Positions 15,290-24,417 of a DNA stretch of 64,000 nt are shown piece by piece. Both the position numbers and the translations under genes were made by a program. Position 1 is the stretch's first letter; each line of letters opens with the position of its first letter. This stretch comes from Solwaraspora sp. WMMD792. GTDB lineage: Bacteria > Actinomycetota > Actinomycetes > Mycobacteriales > Micromonosporaceae. The stretch covers positions 6,324,001-6,388,000 of the forward strand of contig NZ_JARUBH010000009.1 in NCBI RefSeq assembly GCF_029626105.1, in the 5' to 3' direction. The notes below the pieces were generated by a model. It searched no databases. It saw only the letters and a list, made by a program, of their open reading frames with translations, and had not been told where the DNA came from.

Positions 15290-16783
15290 GTGCGTACCCC
15301 GTCTCACTGGCGCGGCGCCGCCGCGCTGACCAGCGCCGCACTCATCGCCGTCATCGCGCTCGGCGCATCCCCCGCCGTCGCGCGGTACGGCGGACCGGCC
15401 GGCCCGACGACCCCGACCGCGCTCTGGGCCAGCACCAACGGCGTCGCGATCAGCCTGACCTGGCAGCAACCGCCCACCGGGCCACGGGTCCACTCCTTCC
15501 GGGTGTACGAGGGCGGAGAAGTGGTCGCCCGCACCAGCACCACGTCGACGACGATGAACGTGCCCTTCGGGTCGTCGCACGCGTACACCGTCACCGCCGT
15601 CGACCGGCACGGGCGGGAGTCGGCGCCGACCGACCCGGTAACCGGCCGCTCCTGGCTTTCCGGGGTCAACCCGGAGTGTCTGCCGACCCCGACCCTGCCG
15701 ATCACCGTCACCGCCGTGACCGCGTCGGCGGTCTCGCTCTCCTGGCCCCGGCACCCGCTCGGCGACGAGCTGGAACTGCGGGTGAACGGCGTCAGCCTGG
15801 GCTGGACGTCGCTGACCAGCGCCCGGGTCGGCGGTCTGGCACCCGCCACCGATCACCAGATCCAGCTCTACCGGCTCAACCCATGCGGTCCCGGATCCGC
15901 CGAACCGGTCGGCTCGGCCAGCGCCACGACCGCCGCTGGCGATCCCGCGCGGCACGGCCCGCCTACCGGCCTTACCGTCACCGGGCGCACCGACACCACA
16001 ATCAGCCTGGCCTGGACCGCGCCGGCCGGACCGCCGCCGGACCGGTACGCGGTCTACGAGGGTGGCACCCGGGTCGCCGTCAGCGTCGGCACCACGGCCA
16101 CCGTCCAGCGGCTCTTCCACGCCACCTGGCACCGCTTCACCATCGCCGCCCTCGATTCCGCCGGCAACGAGTCGGCGCACAGCCCAGCGGTGTCAGCCAG
16201 CACCGAGACCTGCCTGAGCAGCCCGCCCCGGCCGGTCGGGCTGGTGGCGACCGCGCTCTCCCCGTCGTCGGTGCGGCTGAGCTGGACCTTCGACGCCACC
16301 GCCACTTCGTACACCGTTTGGGACGGCGACACGGCTGTCGCCACCTCCCGCTACCCGGAGACGGTGGTCTCCGGGCTGCCGTCCGCGTCCCGGCATGTCT
16401 ACCGGGTCAGCGCGACCCTCCCCCAGTCCTGCGGCGAGACCCCACGCTCCGCTCCGGCGCGGGTCACCACCGCACCCGGTCCTGCCGCCCGGCCGGCGGC
16501 GCCGGCGTCGCTCGAGGTGACCGGCAACGCCCCCGGCAACTGGCCCACCGACGCTCGGCTCACCCTGGTGTGGTCTGCCTCCACTGGAGGCGAGCCTGCT
16601 GTCAGCTACCGGGTGTACGAGGGAGCGACCGTCGTCGGCGAGACCGACGGGACCCAGCTGACGCTGCCGGTGGGCGGGGCGACCTGGCACACGTACACGG
16701 TGGTCGCCGTCGACGCCGCCGGCAACGAGTCGGCGGCCAGTCCGTCGGTGACCGCGCAGGGCATGTTCTACCCGCCGCCGTAG
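15290..16783 (+). CDS. Secreted protein of five fibronectin type III domains
   Basis: The product is 497 residues with a Sec signal peptide (about 1-31, cleavage near SPAVA/RYG). The rest is made of five repeats of about 90 residues, each with the FnIII pattern (W in strand B, a YxVYEG or YRVSA strand, then VxxLxxxxxHxYTVxAxDxxGNES). The clearest copies lie at about 35-125, 130-215, 225-305, 315-395 and 405-490. No catalytic or carbohydrate-binding domain is attached. It ends in FYPPP. An extracellular adhesive or scaffold role is inferred. The GTG start has GGAGGGACA about 5 nt upstream. No partner genes adjoin; the neighbours are tRNA-Thr and the convergent rRNA methylase. Confidence 0.85.
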   Translation: MRTPSHWRGAAALTSAALIAVIALGASPAVARYGGPAGPTTPTALWASTNGVAISLTWQQPPTGPRVHSFRVYEGGEVVARTSTTSTTMNVPFGSSHAYTVTAVDRHGRESAPTDPVTGRSWLSGVNPECLPTPTLPITVTAVTASAVSLSWPRHPLGDELELRVNGVSLGWTSLTSARVGGLAPATDHQIQLYRLNPCGPGSAEPVGSASATTAAGDPARHGPPTGLTVTGRTDTTISLAWTAPAGPPPDRYAVYEGGTRVAVSVGTTATVQRLFHATWHRFTIAALDSAGNESAHSPAVSASTETCLSSPPRPVGLVATALSPSSVRLSWTFDATATSYTVWDGDTAVATSRYPETVVSGLPSASRHVYRVSATLPQSCGETPRSAPARVTTAPGPAARPAAPASLEVTGNAPGNWPTDARLTLVWSASTGGEPAVSYRVYEGATVVGETDGTQLTLPVGGATWHTYTVVAVDAAGNESAASPSVTAQGMFYPPP

Positions 16784-17158
16784 GACAGGCGACGCGGCCC
16801 GAGGGGGTTCCGGTCCGACCGTCGCACGCGCGGGGCTGCGGCAGACCGGCCGTACGTAGGCGGGCGAGGTGGAGCCGGCCGGAGTTCACCCGTCGTACAG
16901 GGGCACCGTGAGTGGCGGGTGGTGGTCGGTGCGTCGGCGAGATGCCCCTCGCCGGCTCCGAGGGGCCAAGGGTGTGTTCGATGACGTGATGCCAGAGGTG
17001 CATCTTGATGCACCTCTGGCATCAAGCCTGAACCGGTAGTCCGGACCATGGAGGTAACCTATCGCTGCAAGGGCAGCACCTAAAGTCACCAACGCGTATA
17101 GACGTCGACGATGGACCCGATCTGCGGTGGCAGCCGGCGGATCAAGCCGCTGAGGTGG
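16784..17158. other. Convergent intergenic gap carrying a palindrome
   Basis: This 375-nt gap lies between the ends of the FnIII gene and the rRNA methylase gene. No ORF is convincing. Its one striking feature is the 18-bp-arm palindrome listed separately. Confidence 0.6.
16987..17024. repeat. Dispersed palindrome, copy 1 (bidirectional terminator or REP-like)
   Basis: TGATGCCAGAGGTGCATC (16987-17004) is followed by TT and its exact reverse complement (17007-17024). The same element occurs at 48981-49018. There the middle AGAGG/CCTCT is ACAGG/CCTGT, a paired change that keeps the stem intact. Both copies lie between convergent genes. Confidence 0.85.
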
Positions 17159-18058
17159 TCAGCGGCGGCGGCCCGGCCCGCCGGAGGACGCAGGCCTCCT
17201 GCTACGGCGCTTGGCGGGCTGTTGACCGGATGCCGTGGCCGGTGGCGGGCGCCGCCGGTCGGCGAGGTTCCAGTGGTAACGCTCGTACAGTGCGATCCCG
17301 GCGCAGACGGAGACGTTCAGCGACTCCGCGGCCGGGTCGATGGGGATCGACACCGAATGGCGGGAGATGTTCTCGAAGGAGCGCGACGTGCCGGTCTTTT
17401 CGCTACCCAGCAGCAGGGCGAGCTGCTCGTCCGCGTCGCGTAGGTCGCTGACCGCGAGATCGCCGTCGGCGTCGAAGGCGATCAACGGAATGCCGGTACG
17501 CCGGAAGTAGCCGGTCGCCTCGGCCCGCGACGCGAGCACGATCGGCAGCGAGAAGACGTAGCCCCGGCTGGCCCTGATCAGACGCCGGTCCGCGATGGTG
17601 GTCAGGTCGCTGTCCACCAGTACGATGCCACCGGCGCCGAGCGCGAACGACGTCCGCACGATGGCCCCGATGTTGCCGACGATCTTCACCCCGTCCAGGA
17701 CGACGAGGTCGCCAGTCGTACGGGACAACTCGTCGAAGCTCCACGGTCTCGGGACCCGGGCAATCCCGAACGCCTTGGGCTTCTTGTCGGTCCGGAACAG
17801 GTCGTTCATGATCGGGGCCGCGACCAGGCGGACCGGGATTCCTTCCCGCCGGCATGCGGTGATCACCTCGTCGGGCAGCGGGCTGGTCTGCACCCCGTAG
17901 ACCTCGATGAACTCCAGCCCGGCGTGGATCGCCTGGACCAGCGGCTCGGCGTCCTCGATCAGCACGGTCCGCACGACGGATCGCGAATGCTTGGTGACGT
18001 CGATGATCCGCTGGACGGCCGGATCCGACCGCTCGGTGATGACATCGAGTTCCGCCAC
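17159..18058 (-). CDS. tsnR: Thiostrepton-resistance-type 23S rRNA 2'-O-methyltransferase
   Basis: The 299-residue product closely resembles Tsr/NshR, SPOUT-family dimers that methylate the 2'-O of A1067 in 23S rRNA and confer thiopeptide resistance. The N-terminal recognition domain shows SDPAVQRIIDVTKHSR and LEFIEVYGVQ. The knotted catalytic domain shows VVLDGVKIVGNIGAIVRTS, DSDLTTIADRRLIRASRGY, LLLGSEKTG and LNVSVCAGIALYER. A basic tail of about 30 residues (Arg/Pro/Ser) extends beyond the usual 269. GTG 18058 starts 7 nt after TAGGGT, a leaderless arrangement also giving the right N-terminus. No thiopeptide biosynthetic gene is nearby, so this is self-resistance displaced from a cluster, acquired resistance, or a housekeeping homologue. 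Divergent from hsp20. Confidence 0.92.
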   Translation of the reverse strand: MAELDVITERSDPAVQRIIDVTKHSRSVVRTVLIEDAEPLVQAIHAGLEFIEVYGVQTSPLPDEVITACRREGIPVRLVAAPIMNDLFRTDKKPKAFGIARVPRPWSFDELSRTTGDLVVLDGVKIVGNIGAIVRTSFALGAGGIVLVDSDLTTIADRRLIRASRGYVFSLPIVLASRAEATGYFRRTGIPLIAFDADGDLAVSDLRDADEQLALLLGSEKTGTSRSFENISRHSVSIPIDPAAESLNVSVCAGIALYERYHWNLADRRRPPPATASGQQPAKRRSRRPASSGGPGRRR

Positions 18059-18065
18059 GGCAACG

Positions 18066-18071
18066 ACCCTA
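18066..18071 (-). promoter_or_regulatory. -10 box of a leaderless promoter (TAGGGT, minus strand)
   Basis: TAGGGT on the minus strand lies 7 nt before GTG 18058 of the rRNA methylase gene. Confidence 0.55.
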
Positions 18072-18216
18072 ACCCACCCCGGGTCCGGCCCCGCCGTCGA
18101 GCGCCGGCACCGCACCGGGTTTGCCGCCCAGATCCGGGGGTACGCGCCGGGGATGCTGCCCCACTGACCGGGCGGGTCCACCCTCCCGCCCGGCCGAACC
18201 GCACGGGAGGTGTCCG

Positions 18217-18825
18217 ATGAGCCAACCCCGCGACCAGATGCAGGAACGCGGCTGGGATCCGATCGGCAGTCTGCAGTCGCTCTGGTCGGAGCTGGGCCGG
18301 GTCTTCGGCGGCGACGCCGGCGTACCCGAGGTCGAGCTGCTGGACACCGACGACGGCTGGCGGGTGGTCGCCCGGCTGCCCGGCGTCGCACCGGAGGAGG
18401 TGGCGGTCGAGATCGACGGCGCGGACCTGTGCCTGCGGGGCCGGTCCGAGCAGGAGGTCAACGTCGACAACGGGCTGCCGGACACCGGTTCGACCGAGCG
18501 CGGCTTCGAGTACCGGCTGCGCCTGCCCAGCGGGGTGGACGTACACCGGATGGACGCGGTGATGGACCACGGACTGCTCACCGTCACGATGCCCCGGGCC
18601 GAGCCGGGTGGCCGCCGGTCGATCACCGTGGGCCGGCCGCAGCACCAGCAGCCGACCGCCGGTTCGGCCGCCGCCCGGTCCGGCCGCGCCGAACAGGTCA
18701 GGATCACCACGGACGGCACCGGGATCGCCGCCGAGGAGATCGATCCGGCCGCCGACCGGGAGATGCACCATCCGTACGCGGGTGAGGCGGACCCGCAGCG
18801 GCAGCAGGCCAGCACCGCGCGATGA
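18217..18825 (+). CDS. Hsp20/alpha-crystallin small heat-shock protein
   Basis: The 202-residue product has an alpha-crystallin domain at about residues 30-130 (PEVELLDTDDGWRVVARLPG, then VEIDGADLCLRG, FEYRLRLPSGVD and HGLLTVTMPRAE). These chaperones hold unfolding proteins without ATP. The C-terminal 70 residues are Gln/Ala/Arg-rich and lack the usual IxI motif, so oligomer assembly may differ from the standard type. ATG 18217 is preceded by GGGAGG at 6 nt. The stop overlaps the glycosyltransferase start by 4 nt (ATGA), so the two are translationally coupled. No HspR (HAIR) site was recognised upstream. Confidence 0.9.
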   Translation: MSQPRDQMQERGWDPIGSLQSLWSELGRVFGGDAGVPEVELLDTDDGWRVVARLPGVAPEEVAVEIDGADLCLRGRSEQEVNVDNGLPDTGSTERGFEYRLRLPSGVDVHRMDAVMDHGLLTVTMPRAEPGGRRSITVGRPQHQQPTAGSAAARSGRAEQVRITTDGTGIAAEEIDPAADREMHHPYAGEADPQRQQASTAR

Positions 18826-20084
18826 CCGCCGAACCGGCCCGGCCGGCAGCACCGGGCCTGACCGCCGAACCGGCCCGGCCGGCCACGCTGGGCCTGACCG
18901 TCGACGCTGCCGGTGACCGGCTGGTGCCGGACGTGCACCGGATCGCGGTGCTGCGCGCCAACGCGCTCGGTGACTTCATTTTCGCCGTACCGGCGTTGAC
19001 GGCGTTGCGGGCCGCGTACCCGCAGGCGGAGCTGGTGCTGCTCGGCGCGCCCTGGCATGCCCGCTGGCTGGATGCCCGGCCGGTGGCCGACCGGCCGGGC
19101 CCGGTGGACCGGGTGCTGGTGGTGCCGGCCGCGGACGGTATCCGGGCGGCGCAGCCCGATGACGAGCCGGTCACGATGACCCAGTTCCTGGACCGGGCCC
19201 GGCGTGAGTCGTTCGACCTGGCGGTGCAGTTGCACGGCGGCGGCCGCAACAGCAATCCGCTGGTCGCGGCGCTGGGCGCGCGGGTCACCGCCGGACTGCG
19301 GGCGGACGACGCGCCGCCGCTGGATCGCTGGATCCGGTACGTCTACTACCAGCCGGAGGTGTTCCGCTACTTGGAGGTGGCCGGGCTGGTCGGTGCCGAA
19401 CCGGTGACGCTGCAGCCCAAGGTGCCGGTGACCGGCGCCGACCGGGCCGAGGCGGACCGGGTGCTCGGCCCGGCCCGGCAGCCCAGGGTGGTGCTGCATC
19501 CGGGGGCCAGCGACCCGCGTCGCCGGTGGCCGGCGGATCGGTTCGCGGCGGTCGCCGACGCGCTGACCGACCGTGGTTTCGAGGTGCTGGTGACCGGCAC
19601 CGGGCCGGAGCGGGACGTGGTCGCCGAGGTCAGCGCGGCGACCGCCCGGCCGGTGCGGACCGTGGTGGACGAGTTGAGCCTGGGCGGCCTGGCCGGGCTG
19701 CTGGCCAGCTGCACGGTGCTGGTCGCCAACGACACCGGCCCGCTGCACCTGGCGGCGGCGGTCGGCGCGCCGACGGTCGGCATCTACTGGATCGGCAACC
19801 TGCTCAACGGTGCCCCGCCGGTACGCGGCCGGCACCGCCCGCTGGCCGCGTTCACCATCCACTGCCCGGTGTGCGGGATGGACGTCAGTACGGTCGGCTT
19901 CCCGGCCCGGGGCGGCGGGGACAACTGCGGCCATCAGGAGTCGTTCGTCACCGACGTGCCGGTCGCCGAGGTGGTCGACGCGGTGCTGGAGCTGGCCCCT
20001 GCGGCATCCGGCGCACCGGGCGGCGGGCACCGACGGTCCGCCCGGGTGCCGGCCGCCGTCAGGGCGGCGGGTCGCCCGGCCTGA
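18822..20084 (+). CDS. Family 9 glycosyltransferase (heptosyltransferase-like)
   Basis: The product is 420 residues. After a 30-residue duplicated leader (AEPARPA..GLT repeated), it matches the GT9 fold used by lipopolysaccharide heptosyltransferases: RANALGDFIFAVPALTALRAAYP near residue 46 (broken here as RANALGDFIF and ALTALRAAYP), LHGGGRNSN, VVLHPGASDPRRRWP, and the nucleotide-sugar site VANDTGPLHLAAAVGAPTV (residues 305-323). A CPVCGM motif near 347 adds a Cys pair. Actinomycetes have no LPS, so the acceptor must be another glycoconjugate. The HldE-like enzyme at 25673 could supply ADP- or NDP-heptose. It overlaps the response-regulator gene on the opposite strand by 26 nt. Confidence 0.85.
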   Translation: MTAEPARPAAPGLTAEPARPATLGLTVDAAGDRLVPDVHRIAVLRANALGDFIFAVPALTALRAAYPQAELVLLGAPWHARWLDARPVADRPGPVDRVLVVPAADGIRAAQPDDEPVTMTQFLDRARRESFDLAVQLHGGGRNSNPLVAALGARVTAGLRADDAPPLDRWIRYVYYQPEVFRYLEVAGLVGAEPVTLQPKVPVTGADRAEADRVLGPARQPRVVLHPGASDPRRRWPADRFAAVADALTDRGFEVLVTGTGPERDVVAEVSAATARPVRTVVDELSLGGLAGLLASCTVLVANDTGPLHLAAAVGAPTVGIYWIGNLLNGAPPVRGRHRPLAAFTIHCPVCGMDVSTVGFPARGGGDNCGHQESFVTDVPVAEVVDAVLELAPAASGAPGGGHRRSARVPAAVRAAGRPA

Positions 20085-20733
20085 CCAGCTGGTGCCGGTA
20101 GGCGAACACCACCAGCTGGGCCCGGTCCCGGGCGGCCAGCTTGATCATCGTACGGTTGATGTGGGTCTTGACGGTCAGTGGCGACAGATGCAGCCGTTCG
20201 GCGATGTCGGCGTTGGACAGTCCGTGCGCGACCAGCACCAGGATCTCCTTCTCCCGGTCGGTGACCAGGTCGAGCTCCGGTGGCCGCCGCACCGGCGGCT
20301 GGAGGTCGCGGATCAGCCGGCTGACCAGCCCACGGGTGGCCCGGGGCGACAGCAGCGCCTCGCCTTCGGCGACCACCCGGATGGCGGTGACCAGATCACC
20401 GGGGGCCACGTTCTTGCCCAGGAACCCGCTCGCCCCGGCCTGGAGGGCGTGGACCACGTTGTCGTCGTTGTCGAACGTGGTGAGCACCAGCACCCGGACT
20501 CCGGCGAGTCGCTCGTCGGCGCCGATGCGCCGGGTCGCCTCGATGCCGTCGACCCGTGGCATCCGGATGTCCATCAGGACGACGTCGACCCGGTGGCGGT
20601 GGCACAACTCGACGGCTTCAGCGCCGTCGGCGGCCTCACCGACGACCTCCAGCCCCGGCGCCGCGTCCACGATCATCCGGAACCCGGCGCGGATGAGTGC
20701 CTGATCGTCGGCGAGCAGAACCCGGATGGTCAC
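20059..20733 (-). CDS. NarL/FixJ-family response regulator
   Basis: The product is 224 residues. The receiver domain (1-120) has the acidic pocket ADD, phosphoacceptor Asp55 in LMDIRMP, Thr in LTTFD and Lys in GFLGKN. A LuxR-type helix-turn-helix follows at about 158-218 (LTDREKEILVLVAHGLSN, LSPLTVKTHINR). It is encoded 3' of, and overlapping by 4 nt, the histidine kinase gene, so the two form one operon. The divergent MMPL exporter at 22180 is the likeliest target by position, inferred only. Its 3' end overlaps the glycosyltransferase gene by 26 nt in convergent orientation. Confidence 0.93.
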   Translation of the reverse strand: MTIRVLLADDQALIRAGFRMIVDAAPGLEVVGEAADGAEAVELCHRHRVDVVLMDIRMPRVDGIEATRRIGADERLAGVRVLVLTTFDNDDNVVHALQAGASGFLGKNVAPGDLVTAIRVVAEGEALLSPRATRGLVSRLIRDLQPPVRRPPELDLVTDREKEILVLVAHGLSNADIAERLHLSPLTVKTHINRTMIKLAARDRAQLVVFAYRHQLVRPGDPPP

Positions 20734-21995
20734 GTCACCTCTCCTCGGTGGTGCCGGTGCTCGGTGGTGCCGGCGGGAGCGGGCGCCGGCGGTGGCCGGT
20801 CCGGCGGGTTGAGCCGGTCGACCGCGCGGTCGTCGGTGGGCAGCTCGGCGCGTACCCGGAACCGGCCGTCGCCGGTCGGTCCGACGGTGATCGTGCCGTT
20901 CGCGGCGGTGGCACGCTCCCGCATGCCGAGCAGCCCGAACCCGGTACCCCGGCCGGCACCGGACCCGGTACCCGGATCGGATCCGGCGGTGACCCGGTTG
21001 GTGACCTCGACGCGGAGCGTGTCGACGGCGTACTCGAGGTCGAGGGTGGCACCGCTGTCACCGTACCGGTGGGCGTTGGTCAACGCCTCCTGCACGATGC
21101 GGTACGCGGCCAGGTCCACCACCGCCGGCAGCGGCCGGGGCTCGCCGTGCTGCCGGTGCCGTACGGCGAACCCGGTGGCCGCCATCGCGGCCAGCAGGTC
21201 CGGCACCCGTTCCAGGCCGGGGGCCGGTTCGGCGTCGCGTACCTCGTTCGGGTCGCGGAGCACGCTGATCACGGACTTGATCTCCGCCAGGACGGTGTCG
21301 GCGGCGGTACGGATGTGCCCGAGCACCGGCCACACCCGGTCCGGCTCGTGGCGCAGCACGTGGTCGGCCGCCCCGGCGTGCACACTGATCACCGCGATGT
21401 GGTGGGCGACGACGTCGTGCAGCTCCCGGGCGATGCGCAGCCGCTCGTCGACCACCCGGCGGCGGGCCTCCTCCTCCCGGGACAGCTCCGCCTGCCGGGC
21501 CCGTTCGGTGACCTCGGCGATGTACGCCCGGCGCATCCGGACCGAGTCGCCCACCCCGGCACCACCGAAGATGATCGCCGCCACGGTCAATTGCTCGGTG
21601 TTCCACCAGTCGGGCAGGTAAACGGCTGTGCCGGTGGCCATCAGCGCAGCCCAGACGAGTCCGGCGTAGAACCATGGCCGGCGACGCGGGCTGTACAGCA
21701 CGGCCGAGTAGGTCAGCAGCCCGACGGTGATGAACAGCCCGTCCGGTGGGCGACCCAGCGTGATGGTGACCATGGCGAGCACGGTGGCGACCGTCAGCAC
21801 CCGGACCGGCCGCCACCGGCGGATCAGGGTCAGCGCGGCGCACAGCAGCGCCAGCACCGTCATCCCGGGGTGGGTCGAGGTGACGCCGATGAACAGCACG
21901 GACAGCACCCCGGTCGCGGTCAGCACCACGTCGCCGACCAGGCCACGGTAGCGGTCGTAGGGCTGGAAACTCCGTCGACCGCGCACCGCTGACAC
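20730..21995 (-). CDS. Sensor histidine kinase (HisKA_3 type)
   Basis: The product is 421 residues. About five membrane segments (residues 25-155) form an integral-membrane sensor without a large external loop. A helical linker precedes the phosphoacceptor RELHDVVAHH. An ATP-binding domain follows with the N box (ALTNAHRYG) and glycine box (GFGLLGMRER). A Pro-rich tail ends the protein. Two in-frame GTG codons lie at 22001 and 21995. The second sits exactly 7 nt after TACCGT and is preferred as a leaderless start. Partner is the overlapping NarL-type regulator. The arrangement resembles LiaSR/DesKR-type envelope-sensing systems. Confidence 0.92.
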   Translation of the reverse strand: MSAVRGRRSFQPYDRYRGLVGDVVLTATGVLSVLFIGVTSTHPGMTVLALLCAALTLIRRWRPVRVLTVATVLAMVTITLGRPPDGLFITVGLLTYSAVLYSPRRRPWFYAGLVWAALMATGTAVYLPDWWNTEQLTVAAIIFGGAGVGDSVRMRRAYIAEVTERARQAELSREEEARRRVVDERLRIARELHDVVAHHIAVISVHAGAADHVLRHEPDRVWPVLGHIRTAADTVLAEIKSVISVLRDPNEVRDAEPAPGLERVPDLLAAMAATGFAVRHRQHGEPRPLPAVVDLAAYRIVQEALTNAHRYGDSGATLDLEYAVDTLRVEVTNRVTAGSDPGTGSGAGRGTGFGLLGMRERATAANGTITVGPTGDGRFRVRAELPTDDRAVDRLNPPDRPPPAPAPAGTTEHRHHRGEVT

Positions 21996-22002
21996 GGTCA
22001 CG

Positions 22003-22008
22003 ACGGTA
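22003..22008 (-). promoter_or_regulatory. -10 box of a leaderless promoter (TACCGT, minus strand)
   Basis: TACCGT on the minus strand, 7 nt before GTG 21995, serves the two-component operon. Confidence 0.5.
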
Positions 22009-22179
22009 GAACGCCGGGCCGGTCCGCAGCGACCTGTTCCTGCGGTACCGGCGACCCTCGCGGCTACCGCATCCGCAGTACCCGGCCGCCTGCACCGGTC
22101 GGACGACGCACCCGCCCGCCCCCCGCGATCGTGTAACCACCCCTGAATCCCAGGGTTTCACCAGCAACGGAGGATGGTC

Positions 22180-24417
22180 GTGGCGACCTTGTTCTACCGG
22201 CTCGGGCGGGCGAGTTTCCGGCACCGCCGACTGACCCTCGTCGTCTGGGTGGTCCTGCTCGTCTCGTTCGGGCTCGGCGCGGCCAAACTGTCCGGGCCGA
22301 CCAGCGACGCCCTGTCCCTGCCCGGCTCGGAGTCGTGGCGGGCGATGGACGTGCTGGGCGAGGAGTTCGGCATCGGCGCCACCGCCTCGGTGAAGGTGGT
22401 GTTCACCGTGCCGGACGACGCGACGTTGACCGGCCCCGACGAGCAGGAGGCTGTGCGGGCGACAGTCGCCGAGCTGCGGCGACTACCGCAGGTCGCGACG
22501 GTTGACGACCCGTACGAGACGCAGACGATCGCGCCCGACGGCCGGACCGGTTACGCCGACGTCTCCTACGCGGTGGACGACCACGAGGTGACCGCCGAGT
22601 CCCGGGCGGCGCTGCTCGCCGTCGGCGACACCGCCCGGCAGGCCGGTGTCGGCGTCGAGTACGCCGGCGATGTGGTCACCGAGGCCGAGGAGGGCACTGC
22701 CGCCGAGGCGTTCGGTCTGGCGGTGGCCGCCGTCGTCCTGCTGATCACCTTCGGTTCGCTCGCCGCCGCCGGCCTGCCGTTGCTGACCGCGCTCGTCGGG
22801 GTCGCGGTCGGCCTGCTCGGCATTGGAATCGCCTCCGGCTTCCTCGACCTCACCTCGAACACCTCCGCCCTGGCCACCATGCTGGGCCTGGCGGTGGGGA
22901 TCGACTACGCCCTCTTCGTCATCTCCCGCTACCGGCAGGAACTCGCCGCCGGCCGCGACGCGGCAGAGCCTCCGGACCGCGACGCGGCCGAGGCTGCCGG
23001 CCGGGCCGTCGGCACCGCCGGGTCCGCCGTCGTCTTCGCTGGCCTGACCGTGATCATCGCTCTGGTCGCGCTCGCCGTGGTCCGGATCCCGTTCCTGACC
23101 GCGATGGGGATCGCCGCCGCCGGAACCGTCGCCGTCGCGGTGCTGATCAGCCTGACCCTGCTGCCGGCCCTGCTCGGCTTCGCCGGCCACCGGGTGCTGC
23201 CGAGGGCCCAGCGGAGCCGGCCCACCGGCAGTCGGATCCCCTTCGGCGAGCGCTGGGCGCGCGGCGTGGTCCGGCACCGCGTACCAGCGCTGGTCCTGTC
23301 GGTCGTCGCGGCCGGCATCGCCGCGACCCCCGCGCTCGACCTGACGCTTGCGTTGCCCGACGCCGGCACCGCCGCTCCCGAGTCGACCCAACGCAAGGCG
23401 TACGACCAGCTCGCCGCCGCCTTCGGAGCCGGCGTCAACGGTCCACTGCTCGTCGTGGTGGAGACCGCACCCGGCGCGGCGATGGCCGCCGCCGAACAGG
23501 CCCGGCGGTACGTCGCCGGCCTCGACGACGTCGTGGCGGTCACCCCGGCGGCGGCGAACCCGACCGACGACACCGCCATCCTCCAGGTCGTTCCCGCGCA
23601 CGGGCCGACCAGCGAGGACACCAAGCAGCTGGTCCGCGCGATCCGCGCCCACCAGGCGGACTTCGGCGCGGCCGGCGCCGGCGCGGCGCTGTCCGTCACC
23701 GGCCGGGCCGCGATCGACCTGGATGTGTCGGAGCAGATCGACGACGCGTTGCTGCCCTATCTGGCCGTCGTGGTCGGCCTCGCGTTCGTTCTGCTGATGC
23801 TGGTGTTCCGCAGCGTTCTGGTGCCGATCAAGGCGGCGGCGGGTTTCCTGCTGTCGGTGGCCGCCTCGTTCGGTGCCCTGGTCTTCGTGTTCCAGCAGGG
23901 CCACTTCGCCGACCTGCTCGGCATCGCCGCGATCGGTCCGGTCGTCAGTTTCATCCCGATCTTCCTGGTCGGCATCCTGTTCGGCCTGGCCATGGACTAC
24001 GAAATGTTCCTGGTCACCCGGGCCCGGGAGGAGTATGTACACGGCGCCGCCCCGGACGACGCCGTGGTCGCCGGCATGCGGCACAGCGCCCGGGTGGTCA
24101 CCGCCGCCGCACTGATCATGGTCAGCGTCTTCGCCGGCTTCATCCTCGCCGAGGACAGTGTCGTCAAGTCGCTCGGGTTCGCGCTCGCCTTCGGCGTCGC
24201 CGTCGATGCCCTGCTGGTCCGGATGACCATCGTCCCTGCGGTGCTGTCGCTACTCGGCCGGTCCGCGTGGTGGCTGCCGAGGTGGCTCGACCGGGTCCTG
24301 CCGAACGTCGACGTCGAAGGTGAGCGGCTCACCCGGCGGCTGGCGTCAGCCGGCGCCGACGGCGCGCACCTGGACCGGCGGGGGGAACAACTCCCGGACG
24401 TCGTCGGGCAACGGTAG
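22180..24417 (+). CDS. MMPL/RND-family membrane transporter
   Basis: The product is 745 residues with the duplicated RND layout. TM1 near residue 15-35, then an extracytoplasmic loop to about 170, five TMs to about 340, TM7 near 370, a second external loop to about 520, and five more TMs ending near 690. GLDYALF-type signatures are present (GIDYALFVISRYRQE near 247 and AMDYEMFLVTRAREEY near 607); Asp in these is the proton-relay residue in the family. MMPL proteins export lipids or drugs. GTG 22180 is preferred because GGAGG lies 6 nt before it; ATG 22174 would overlap the SD. It is divergent from the two-component system. Its last 72 nt overlap the convergent small gene. Confidence 0.9.
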   Translation: MATLFYRLGRASFRHRRLTLVVWVVLLVSFGLGAAKLSGPTSDALSLPGSESWRAMDVLGEEFGIGATASVKVVFTVPDDATLTGPDEQEAVRATVAELRRLPQVATVDDPYETQTIAPDGRTGYADVSYAVDDHEVTAESRAALLAVGDTARQAGVGVEYAGDVVTEAEEGTAAEAFGLAVAAVVLLITFGSLAAAGLPLLTALVGVAVGLLGIGIASGFLDLTSNTSALATMLGLAVGIDYALFVISRYRQELAAGRDAAEPPDRDAAEAAGRAVGTAGSAVVFAGLTVIIALVALAVVRIPFLTAMGIAAAGTVAVAVLISLTLLPALLGFAGHRVLPRAQRSRPTGSRIPFGERWARGVVRHRVPALVLSVVAAGIAATPALDLTLALPDAGTAAPESTQRKAYDQLAAAFGAGVNGPLLVVVETAPGAAMAAAEQARRYVAGLDDVVAVTPAAANPTDDTAILQVVPAHGPTSEDTKQLVRAIRAHQADFGAAGAGAALSVTGRAAIDLDVSEQIDDALLPYLAVVVGLAFVLLMLVFRSVLVPIKAAAGFLLSVAASFGALVFVFQQGHFADLLGIAAIGPVVSFIPIFLVGILFGLAMDYEMFLVTRAREEYVHGAAPDDAVVAGMRHSARVVTAAALIMVSVFAGFILAEDSVVKSLGFALAFGVAVDALLVRMTIVPAVLSLLGRSAWWLPRWLDRVLPNVDVEGERLTRRLASAGADGAHLDRRGEQLPDVVGQR

